A stretch of 64,000 nucleotides of DNA from Anaerotignum propionicum. GTDB taxonomy: Bacteria; Bacillota; Clostridia; Lachnospirales; Anaerotignaceae. The stretch spans positions 124,001-188,000 of the forward strand of contig NZ_JANGAD010000004.1 of NCBI RefSeq assembly GCF_024461735.1, written 5' to 3'. Positions within the stretch are counted from its first letter, which is position 1. Every line of letters begins with the position of its first letter. The notes beneath the pieces were generated by a model. The model saw only the letters and a program-made list of their open reading frames with translations, searched no databases and was not told the DNA's origin. Shown piece by piece: positions 57,137 through 64,000 of this stretch. A program made the translations under genes and the position numbers.

Positions 57137-57156
57137 ATATGAACAAATAATCATAT
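57137..57156 (+). promoter_or_regulatory. SmtB/CzrA-type operator before the P-type ATPase
   Basis: Perfect inverted repeat ATATGA (57137-57142) with TCATAT (57151-57156), eight bases between; inside, TGAA and ATCA are six bases apart as in the czrA operator upstream. It lies 25-45 bases before the ATPase start. Confidence 0.7.
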
Positions 57157-57180
57157 GAACATTTGTGGAGGTGTTTTGGT

Positions 57181-59343
57181 GTGAAAGTATATTTAAAAGG
57201 TTTAACCTGTGCCAATTGTGCGGGAAAGATTGAAACAGCGGTGAACGCATTGAGTGAGACCCGTCAAGCTGAAATTAACCTAGTAAAGCAAACTATGGAG
57301 GTTTCTCTATCAGAGGGGACTGAAGAGCTGGGTGTTTTGCACAAAATTGAGAAAATTGTACATAAATTTGAGCCGGATGTAGTGGTAGCCATGGAGAGCA
57401 GTAGAGCCATAGAGACTGCCGGTTGTTCCTGTTCCCATTGCAATGAAGGCTGCCATGAACATGAAGATAGTCATGAGCATGAGGATGATCATGGACACGA
57501 CCATGGGCAAGGGGAAGAAGGAGAAGGAAAAAAAATTCTGATTCGTTTTGGTCTGGGCGGTATTTTGTTTTTAGCGGCAGTTTTTATGCGAGAGACCACT
57601 TGGGCGGTGCCATTATTTTTGGTTTCTTACGGTATTTTTGGTTATGATGTTTTGCTAAGGGCAATTAAAAACATTGCAAGAGGTCAAATTTTTGATGAAA
57701 ACTTTTTAATGTCTATCTCTACCGTAGGTGCCATTGCCATTGGGGAAATGCCAGAAGCGGTATTCGTTATGATGTTTTATCAGATTGGTGAGGCTTTTCA
57801 GGATTATGCAGTACGCAGATCCAGAAAATCTATCACCGCTCTATTGGATATTCGCCCAGATTCGGCGGAAGTGATCACCGAAAGTGGTATCAAACGGGTG
57901 CATCCCGAAGAGGTTAAAATTGGAGATATCATCTTGGTGAAGGCAGGGGAAAGAATTCCTCTGGATGGCAGGGTAAAGGAAGGCCATGCCAATTTAGATA
58001 CAGCGGCTTTGACAGGAGAAGCGTTGCCCAGAGGGGTAGAACCGGGTAGTGATGTTTTAAGCGGATGCATTAATTTGGATGGTAATTTGAAGGTTGAAGT
58101 AACAAGACCATTTAAAGACTCTACCGTTATGAAGATTCTGGAAATGGTTGAAAATGCCGCAGGTAAAAAATCCAAAACAGAGCGTTTTATTACGCGCTTT
58201 GCAAGGGTTTATACTCCGGTTGTAGTAGGTTTGGCTGTAGCTTTAGCGGTACTGCCTCCAGTATTAGGCTTTGGTGAATTCCAGATGTGGTTTGGGCGTG
58301 CTTTGATTTTCTTGGTAGTATCTTGCCCATGTGCTTTGGTGCTCTCGGTGCCATTAAGCTATTTTGCTGGGATTGGTGCATCCTCCAAAAATGGTATTTT
58401 AGTAAAAGGCGGAGGAGATTTGGATACCTTATGCCATGTATCACAGCTTGTTTTTGATAAGACGGGTACATTAACCAAGGGGAAATTTTCCGTAGTGAAA
58501 ATAGAAGGGGAGAATAAAGAGGAGCTTATGCATTTGGCTGTTTTGGGTGAGGCCAATAGCAATCATCCCATTGCAGAAGCTATTGTTCAGGAATATAAAA
58601 AGACAAAGGAAATCTCTGCAGATTTGGCAATGGATTATAAGGAATTGGGTGGCTTTGGTGTTTCTTACAGCGTAAATGGAGAGCAAGTTTTATTAGGAAA
58701 TCATAGATTAATGGAGCGTGAAAAAATTTCCTTCAAGCCCTATGAGGGAATTGGTTCAGTGGTTTATGTTGCAAAAGATGGTACGTATATGGGTTATATT
58801 GTGGTAGCTGATACCCTTAAGGATAACTGTAAGGAGGCATTGTCTTCTTTACGGAGTATGGGTGTCCACAACATGACAATGCTCACAGGGGATAGGAAAG
58901 AAAATGCCCAAGTTATGGCGAAAGAATTGGGGATTGATCAATTCTATGCGGAATTATTGCCTGAGGATAAAGTTCGTATTTTAGAAGAAATTAAAGGTAA
59001 AGAAACAAGCGGAAAGGTTGCCTTTGTAGGGGATGGCATTAATGATGCCCCTGTTTTGGCTGGGGCGGATTTGGGTGTTGCTATGGGTGGCATTGGGTCT
59101 GATGCGGCCATTGAGGCGGCGGATGTGGTACTGATGGATGATGACATCGGAAAACTGTCTGTGGGTATTCGCATTGCCAAAAACACACGGGTTATCGTAA
59201 GGCAAAACATTGCCTTTGCATTAGGCGTCAAAGCATTGGTTTTGGTATTGAGTGCTGTTGGTATGGCAACTATGTGGATGGCAGTTTTTGCGGATGTTGG
59301 TGTGGCAGTATTGGCAATTTTAAACGCTATGAGAAAGAAATAA
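57181..59343 (+). CDS. zntA: Zn/Cd-exporting P1B-type ATPase
   Basis: A 720-residue heavy-metal pump. N-terminal HMA domain with CxxC (TCANC, Cys10/Cys13), a His/Asp/Glu-rich stretch at about 80-112, the membrane CPC motif at 382-384, phosphorylation Asp426 in DKTGT, GDGINDAP and a final helix with Asp705 in FADVGVAVL, the residue typical of Zn/Cd/Pb (P1B-2) pumps. GTG 57181 is chosen after TGGAGGTG (7 bases). Together with the upstream ArsR gene it forms a zinc-resistance unit. Confidence 0.95.
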   Translation: MKVYLKGLTCANCAGKIETAVNALSETRQAEINLVKQTMEVSLSEGTEELGVLHKIEKIVHKFEPDVVVAMESSRAIETAGCSCSHCNEGCHEHEDSHEHEDDHGHDHGQGEEGEGKKILIRFGLGGILFLAAVFMRETTWAVPLFLVSYGIFGYDVLLRAIKNIARGQIFDENFLMSISTVGAIAIGEMPEAVFVMMFYQIGEAFQDYAVRRSRKSITALLDIRPDSAEVITESGIKRVHPEEVKIGDIILVKAGERIPLDGRVKEGHANLDTAALTGEALPRGVEPGSDVLSGCINLDGNLKVEVTRPFKDSTVMKILEMVENAAGKKSKTERFITRFARVYTPVVVGLAVALAVLPPVLGFGEFQMWFGRALIFLVVSCPCALVLSVPLSYFAGIGASSKNGILVKGGGDLDTLCHVSQLVFDKTGTLTKGKFSVVKIEGENKEELMHLAVLGEANSNHPIAEAIVQEYKKTKEISADLAMDYKELGGFGVSYSVNGEQVLLGNHRLMEREKISFKPYEGIGSVVYVAKDGTYMGYIVVADTLKDNCKEALSSLRSMGVHNMTMLTGDRKENAQVMAKELGIDQFYAELLPEDKVRILEEIKGKETSGKVAFVGDGINDAPVLAGADLGVAMGGIGSDAAIEAADVVLMDDDIGKLSVGIRIAKNTRVIVRQNIAFALGVKALVLVLSAVGMATMWMAVFADVGVAVLAILNAMRKK

Positions 59344-59664
59344 AAAATAAGAGGGTTTTTCAGCAGAGTGATTTACTGTTAATTTTATAAGACAAATGTT
59401 TGGCGGGGAATGTGGTTTTCATTTTTGGAAAAAGCGTTCTCTGCCATTTTTTTGTACCCTCGATACACTGCAGGGGTTTTTGTCCATGGAAATGGCACTA
59501 AACTATAGCGTTTTGTTAAAAAAGAACCGTCTGTGTCTTATATGTGAAGACAGAAGGTTCTTTTATTGTAAATCATACTATAGTAAATGATGTTATTAAT
59601 GAAAATTTGATAAATAAGGGCAAGTACGATTTTTTATTACTTTATTGCCATAGGATTACAGGAA
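59344..59664 (+). other. Intergenic region after the P-type ATPase
   Basis: Contains a strong terminator at 59517-59566. A 64-codon ORF at 59396-59590 has no ribosome site and overlaps that terminator; not called. Confidence 0.5.
59519..59566 (+). terminator. Rho-independent terminator
   Basis: AAAGAACC (59521-59528) with GGTTCTTT (59556-59563), inner TCTGT/ACAGA, then TTTATTG. Confidence 0.8.
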
Positions 59665-60152
59665 TCAAGATCCTTTTTTAGAATTTTTAATATATTTCTG
59701 TGCCAATTGTTCATATTCCTTATAAACATCTTCGTTTACATATGCCGATATAGACCTTTCTATGTTCTCATTAGAAAGAGTAACTCTACGGATATTAGGT
59801 TCTAATTCATTGCAACTGACACCAAAGGTTGTTACTGCATTTTCTGAGACAATTTCAAATTCGTACCCACCACCACCGTAAAGAATGTAATCTATTGAAA
59901 GTGGATTAATGTTTGGATTCATATATTTAATTTTGGATGCTATCTGTAATAAAGATTCATAATCAGACTGGTCAATTTGGGTATAGTTCTCTTTTTCGGC
60001 TAGGCAACCATGTTCATAGACAAAGGCTTGTACGACATTTTCAGAAAATACATTGAACCCTCTTATCCGTTGATAGTCTATCGAAAACCAATAAAATAAG
60101 CCAATATACTTGCTATTACAACGCCGACTAAAAATACTTTTAATTTTTTCAT
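59665..60152 (-). pseudogene. Frameshifted small exported/membrane protein
   Basis: ATG 60152 follows GGAGGG and encodes a signal-anchor-like start, MKKLKVFLVGVVIASILAYF, but the frame hits TAG after 24 codons. Immediately there the next frame opens and runs to 59665, giving sequence continuing FSIDYQRIRG...YGGGGYEFEIVSENAV...KKGS. One added T in the TTTT run (forward AAAA at 60084-60087) restores a 162-residue protein. The restored protein is one helix plus a soluble domain; I know no family. This is either a pseudogene, a sequencing error, or a slip-dependent gene. It lies 74 bases after the YdcF-like gene on the same strand. Confidence 0.7.
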
Positions 60153-60226
60153 AGTTCCCTCCGCAGTGAGTTTTAGCCTGTCCAATTAAAGGAACCTATC
60201 TACGTTATTTTTTAATGTTGGTATAG

Positions 60227-60979
60227 TTACTGTCTTAGTATCAAAAGCTTTATAAGGGCTAGGACCTCCCGAATATAGTTTACAGGAACTAAATACCATT
60301 GTATTTTTGCGTGCAGATAGTTACTATTGATTCCTACAATTTTAGATAACTCGTTTGCTCTAAATAAATGAAAATCATTTGTTATAAAAACTGACGTGTA
60401 TTCGTTTTTAAAATGGGTATCTAATAGCTTTTGGGATAAAACAAAGTTTTCATAGGTGCTTGTAGAACGGTCTTCTTTTATTATCTTATTTTCGGGAATT
60501 CCTCTTGAAAGCAAATATCTTTCCATTGCTAAGGCTTCCGTTATGGTTTCGTTGCGGCCTTGTCCTCCAGATACAACGATCATTGCGTTTGGATTTTTAT
60601 TGAAATATTCTATGCTTTTTTCCAACCTATAATAAAGGGGAAGGGTTATTTTATCGCCGTTCAGTCCTGCACCAAGAACAATCACAGCATCCTCTTTATA
60701 AGTTGCAGTGTCTATTTGACCAAAGACAGCAATAAACAAAATAGCCGAAATCATAATTGTGTTACCTATTAAGAATAGATTTTTTAGCCACTTAACAACG
60801 CCTTTTTTTGAAAGTTTTTGAATCCTTTCGTAATAAAAACCATAGATGAAATAGGCAGCACCCACCATAAATGTTGCTATAACACCGATATTAAAACTAA
60901 TTACCAGTGACAAAATGAGTGCATCACACGCTAAATATATCCCAAGTATGATGAATATAGATTTAATAAATTTTTTCAA
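60227..60979 (-). CDS. YdcF/SanA family (DUF218) membrane protein
   Basis: A 250-residue protein: two or three N-terminal helices (about 7-90) and a DUF218 domain with AVIVLGAGLNGDKITLPLYYRLEKS, VVSGGQGRNETITEA, EDRSTSTYENF and ITNDFHLFRA motifs; family members are proposed to act on envelope or cofactor metabolism, with no firm role. TTG 60979 is preceded by GAGGTGGG. It is AT-richer than the surrounding genes, so this two-gene segment may be accessory. Confidence 0.85.
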   Translation of the reverse strand: MKKFIKSIFIILGIYLACDALILSLVISFNIGVIATFMVGAAYFIYGFYYERIQKLSKKGVVKWLKNLFLIGNTIMISAILFIAVFGQIDTATYKEDAVIVLGAGLNGDKITLPLYYRLEKSIEYFNKNPNAMIVVSGGQGRNETITEALAMERYLLSRGIPENKIIKEDRSTSTYENFVLSQKLLDTHFKNEYTSVFITNDFHLFRANELSKIVGINSNYLHAKIQWYLVPVNYIREVLALIKLLILRQ

Positions 60980-61161
60980 TGTTTATCCCACCTCTTCAAT
61001 TTCAAATAGTGCGTAAAATCTACGCAACAGTAAAGTAAATTATCTTTAGATCCTAGTTTGTAGATTGTTTAAGATAGCTTCTAAAATTTTACAATTAAAA
61101 ATTAGGAATATCAATTGTTTTAGAAAATGGTACTACTTATTTAAGAAAGTTGTAGGAACCT

Positions 61162-61232
61162 CGTAAAAAAGCCTTTCCAAACTATCACTCCCATAGATGA
61201 TACTGTGGGTGTTTTTTGGAAAGGCTTTTAGT
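61162..61232 (-). terminator. Bidirectional terminator-like long hairpin
   Basis: AAAAGCCTTTCCAAA (from about 61168) pairs with TTTGGAAAGGCTTTT near 61215-61228, with a secondary CCCATA/TGTGGG stem in the loop; T tracts lie on both strands. It closes the DUF951 transcript on the reverse strand. Confidence 0.7.
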
Positions 61233-61251
61233 CTGTTTAAAATGAAGAATC

Positions 61252-61446
61252 TTATTTTTCTTCTTTACTTTCAGAGACTATTTTTTTTACATTCTTTTCA
61301 AACTTTACTCTGGGCAGCATAACCATATGGCCACAGCCGCAGCATTTAATACGAAAATCAATGCCTACACGCAGAATTTCCCACTGGCTGGAACCACATG
61401 GGTGGGTCTTCTTCATCTGCACAATATCTCCAACTGAAAATACCAT
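61252..61446 (-). CDS. DUF951 domain protein
   Basis: A 64-residue protein with VGDIVQMKKTHPCGSSQWEILRVGID.RIKC-type pattern and CGCGH, the DUF951 signature with conserved cysteines that may bind zinc. Usually encoded next to mscS and ychF in Firmicutes, as here next to the mscS gene, from which it is separated by three bases. Function unknown. Confidence 0.9.
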   Translation of the reverse strand: MVFSVGDIVQMKKTHPCGSSQWEILRVGIDFRIKCCGCGHMVMLPRVKFEKNVKKIVSESKEEK

Positions 61447-61449
61447 ATT

Positions 61450-62310
61450 TTATGCCTCCTCCTTTTCTTTTACAATATGAACGGTACGCTGGGGGAAAGG
61501 GATTTGTATTCCCTCTTGATCAAAACGGTTTTTGATACGTCTGCGTAATTCTACCTCCACGGCAAAATTGGTCTTTACCATGCATTTTGCGACAATTCGA
61601 ATGGTAACGGCGGATTCATCCAAGCCAACCATACCAAGAATAACAGGTGATTCCAAAATGCTCTCCATATCCGAAGTTTTCTTCATTTCATCCTCAAGAA
61701 TGGATAATACATGGTCAATATTTTCTTCGTAGCCCACTCCTACATTTACGATGGCATTGATAAATTCGCTGGTCATATTTGTCACAATACCAACGGAGCC
61801 ATTTGGGATGATGTGAACTTTTCCCTGAGCATCCCGTATTGTTGTGTAGCGTAGAGTAACACTCTCTACGGTGCCTGTGATATTTTGAATGGTAACCACA
61901 TCTCCAACGGCAAAGTGGTCTTCAAAAAAAATGAAGAATCCCTCCAGCATATCCGTGACAACACTTTGTGCGCCCAAGCCGATGGCAACAGAACCCGCAC
62001 TTGCAATAACCAATAAGGATCTTGGGTCAACGCCCAACAATTTCAAGATTGTAAACAATCCAACAAAGTAAACAACATATTTCACTACGCTGGAGGTGAT
62101 TGTATTTAACGTATTTGCCTTTCTCTCAGACATAGCCAAACGTTGTTTTTGTGTTTGCTTTTGAAAGAACTTTTCCGCCACACGATTGGAGATACGTATG
62201 ATAATCCAACAGAGAAGTAAGGTGCCTCCAACTTCAAGAATTTTCACACCAAGGGTGGCGGCGGTTTCCATCAAAGCTTCAAAGCTAAGAACTCCTTGCA
62301 TTTTTCCCAT
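61450..62310 (-). CDS. mscS: Small-conductance mechanosensitive channel (MscS family)
   Basis: A 286-residue channel that releases osmolytes on hypo-osmotic shock. Three N-terminal helices (about 20-40, 65-90, 95-120) and the pore-helix region VIASAGSVAIGLGAQSVVTDMLEGFFIFFEDHFAVGD, the MscS signature, then the beta domain and C-terminal alpha/beta domain. AGGAGG precedes the ATG at 62310. Its first 26 bases overlap the end of the amidotransferase-like gene, so expression is probably coupled. Confidence 0.92.
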   Translation of the reverse strand: MGKMQGVLSFEALMETAATLGVKILEVGGTLLLCWIIIRISNRVAEKFFQKQTQKQRLAMSERKANTLNTITSSVVKYVVYFVGLFTILKLLGVDPRSLLVIASAGSVAIGLGAQSVVTDMLEGFFIFFEDHFAVGDVVTIQNITGTVESVTLRYTTIRDAQGKVHIIPNGSVGIVTNMTSEFINAIVNVGVGYEENIDHVLSILEDEMKKTSDMESILESPVILGMVGLDESAVTIRIVAKCMVKTNFAVEVELRRRIKNRFDQEGIQIPFPQRTVHIVKEKEEA

Positions 62311-63010
62311 TGTTTCCTCCTGTTTCTTTGAATTTTTCTGCGGCAGCTAAAAAAGCAGAAAAAAGCTTCTTTTGTTCTTCATTGACCATTGCTTCGGGAT
62401 GCCACTGTACCCCTAAGACAAAGAGATTTTGCGTATGCTCAATGGCTTCAATGAGACCGTCCTGACTTTTTGCCGAAACACGGAGTCCGTCACCCAAAAG
62501 GGCAACCGCCTGATGATGGAAGGAATTTACCGTAACCTTTTCCTTACCCAACAAGGCGGAAAGCAGAGAGTCATTTTCAATGAGAATACTGTGGGTTCCA
62601 TATTCACGGGGTGCCTGCTGACTATGCTTTAGTTTACTGCCCGTTTGAACAAAAATATCCTGGTAAATTGTTCCGCCTAATGCAATATTAATCACTTGCA
62701 TACCACGGCAAATTCCCAATATAGGTATATTTTTCCCAATGGCTTCACGGCACAGAGCGATTTCGTATTGATCCCTCAATGGGGAAATTTCTCCGCTTTG
62801 TGCTAATGGTTCCTCTTGGAACAGTAACGGATCAATGTCTCCTCCGCCACTGAAAATAATTCCATCGAGAAAAGGGGGAATTTCAGCATAGGGAAACAAT
62901 AAGATTGGGAGTCCACCGGCAGATAAGATGGCGGAAATATAATCTTCATGAATTTTATATCTACGGATGCTGCTATCATAGTCTGGAGTAATGCCGATTA
63001 CCGGTTGCAT
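62285..63010 (-). CDS. Gamma-glutamyl-GABA hydrolase family (class I glutamine amidotransferase-like) protein
   Basis: A 241-residue peptidase C26 protein. Seen are MQPVIGITPDY, SGGGDIDPLLF, the nucleophile GICRGMQVIN, GGTIYQDI and the catalytic His/Glu in VNSFHHQAV and GVQWHPEAM. Family members (PuuD) hydrolyse gamma-glutamyl-GABA or similar. ATG 63010 is chosen for AAGGAAGGA about 7 bases upstream; an in-frame start at 63205 gives an unlikely leader. Confidence 0.9.
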   Translation of the reverse strand: MQPVIGITPDYDSSIRRYKIHEDYISAILSAGGLPILLFPYAEIPPFLDGIIFSGGGDIDPLLFQEEPLAQSGEISPLRDQYEIALCREAIGKNIPILGICRGMQVINIALGGTIYQDIFVQTGSKLKHSQQAPREYGTHSILIENDSLLSALLGKEKVTVNSFHHQAVALLGDGLRVSAKSQDGLIEAIEHTQNLFVLGVQWHPEAMVNEEQKKLFSAFLAAAEKFKETGGNNGKNARSS

Positions 63011-63194
63011 AGAATCCTTCCTTTTTATAAACTTTCCTAATAGTATACAAAAGATGAGAAAGTTTTGCAATGGAGGACAAGGAGAAATATGTTCTCTTGT
63101 AAAACAGCAGGATATTGTGCTATGATTAAAATACAGATAAATGGGCGAAGATGTAACCGTCCAACAAACATTACACAGAGTGGAGATGACAAAA

Positions 63195-63893
63195 ATGAAG
63201 ACCATTGGAATTATTGGGGCAATGGAGGAAGAAATTCTTTGTTTAAAAGAGAAAATCGAAATTGTTACGACAAAAAATGTTGTTGGCCTGTCTTTTTATA
63301 TTGGCAGATATAATGGGAATAATATCGTTTTGGTGAGAAGTGGAATCGGCAAGGTAAATGCCGCTATTTGCACCCAAGCCATGATTGATTTGTTTGGTGT
63401 GGATTATATTCTGGTGCTGGGTGTTGCGGGAGCACTGGTTGAGGAACTGAAAATTGGAGATATCGTGATTTCTACCGATGCAGTACAGCACGATATGGAT
63501 ACATCAGCCTTAGGAGACCCGATTGGGATGATTCCTCGTATGGCGGAAAGCTACTTTAAAGCTGACGAGGAATTGATTCGTTTGGCTCAAGCTTCAGCAG
63601 CAGAAATTGCTGAGGGCTATCGGGTTATCACTGGGCGTATTGCCAGTGGTGATCAATTTATTTGCACAAAGGAAGGCAAAGCAACCATCCGAAAGAATGT
63701 GCAAGGAACCTGTGCGGAGATGGAAGGGGCGGCTATTGCCCATGCATGTTGGTTAAACCGCATTCCATTTTTAATTGTACGAGCAATTTCCGATGGTGCA
63801 GGGGAGGAAGCAAATATTTCCTATGAGAAATTCAGCATTATGGCTGCAAAGCGTTGCAGTGACCTGGTGGAAAAAATACTAGAAAAATTATAA
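63195..63893 (+). CDS. mtnN: 5'-methylthioadenosine/S-adenosylhomocysteine nucleosidase
   Basis: A 232-residue nucleosidase that recycles MTA and SAH. Motifs: KTIGIIGAMEEEI, SGIGKVNAAICTQ, VLGVAGAL, TSALG(D) region, and the catalytic MEGAAIAH...RAISDGAGEEA. The ATG at 63195 is used; it follows GTGGAG by 9 bases. It is a divergent partner of the amidotransferase-like gene with a 184-base gap between starts. Confidence 0.95.
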   Translation: MKTIGIIGAMEEEILCLKEKIEIVTTKNVVGLSFYIGRYNGNNIVLVRSGIGKVNAAICTQAMIDLFGVDYILVLGVAGALVEELKIGDIVISTDAVQHDMDTSALGDPIGMIPRMAESYFKADEELIRLAQASAAEIAEGYRVITGRIASGDQFICTKEGKATIRKNVQGTCAEMEGAAIAHACWLNRIPFLIVRAISDGAGEEANISYEKFSIMAAKRCSDLVEKILEKL

Positions 63894-64000
63894 ATTTTGC
63901 ATATAATAGCATGGGGATAAACATAGAAGGACAAAAACGTCATACACATCCATATATTTGGTATTTTATTGTAATATATGGATAAAAAAGTGCCTAAAAA

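Noticed and set aside
59396..59590. 64-codon ORF after the P-type ATPase
   Set aside because: No ribosome site; it overlaps a strong terminator hairpin.

Overview
The window reads as an ordinary chromosomal segment of a low-GC, Gram-positive, anaerobic member of the Bacillota, class Clostridia. An assignment near Lachnospirales/Anaerotignum is inference only. The evidence is strong AGGAGG-type ribosome sites, many TTG/GTG starts, a Wal (YycFG) two-component operon, the tmk-darA-holB-ricT-trmN6-rsmI and glmU-prs-pth-mfd blocks that match Bacillus gene order, a diaminopurine-independent MurG/MurA/MurC set, and a very large 2-hydroxyacyl-CoA-dehydratase-activase-like protein with four iron-sulfur cysteines. 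No rRNA, tRNA, CRISPR, prophage or insertion sequence was recognised.

Layout. 1-5.5 kb: truncated adenosine deaminase, TspO, an orphan membrane protein, then a lipid-related group (cardiolipin synthase, acyl-ACP thioesterase, a YhhN-like membrane protein) and a HIT protein. 5.5-9 kb: a ferritin-like protein carrying 21 tandem GTPTMx hexapeptides, murG, a cyclophilin lipoprotein and a small lipoprotein. 9-17.5 kb: pyrG, a Usp-like protein, SEC-C protein, tsaC/ywlC, rpiB, upp, a TagO/WecA-type transferase, and a DnaD-like plus DnaI-like primosome pair. 17.8-22.4 kb: tmk, the c-di-AMP receptor darA, holB, ricT, trmN6-like and rsmI. 22.6-31.1 kb: a small anchored protein, the 1441-residue activase-like protein and a 1046-residue soluble hybrid histidine kinase.

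31.6-40.2 kb: walR, walK, an unrecognised secreted protein, yycH, yycI, murA, yycJ and rlmH. Between walK and the secreted protein lies a three-copy TGTAAN direct repeat at 11-bp period directly upstream of a -10 box, which looks like an internal WalR-controlled promoter. 40.3-44.6 kb: murC (reverse) and the glycogen pair glgC-glgD. 44.8-54.6 kb: glmU, prs, a D-2-hydroxyacid dehydrogenase with its own strong promoter (sitting where Bacillus has ctc), pth, mfd and a PrsA-like lipoprotein. 54.7-59.3 kb: a flavodoxin-fold/ferredoxin protein, a LysR regulator, and a zinc-type ArsR repressor next to a Zn/Cd P-type ATPase, each preceded by a matching SmtB/CzrA-type operator. 59.6-64 kb: a frameshifted small gene, a YdcF-family protein, DUF951, MscS, a gamma-glutamyl-GABA hydrolase family protein and MTA/SAH nucleosidase.

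Functionally the window is dominated by cell-envelope synthesis and its control (murG, murA, murC, tagO-like, glmU, cls, Wal system), nucleotide supply (pyrG, upp, prs, tmk, rpiB, add) and replication/repair (holB, DnaD/DnaI, mfd). The least explained items are the wal-operon secreted protein with its regulated promoter, the GTPTMx-repeat protein, the stand-alone activase-like giant, and several short upstream ORFs and leader structures.
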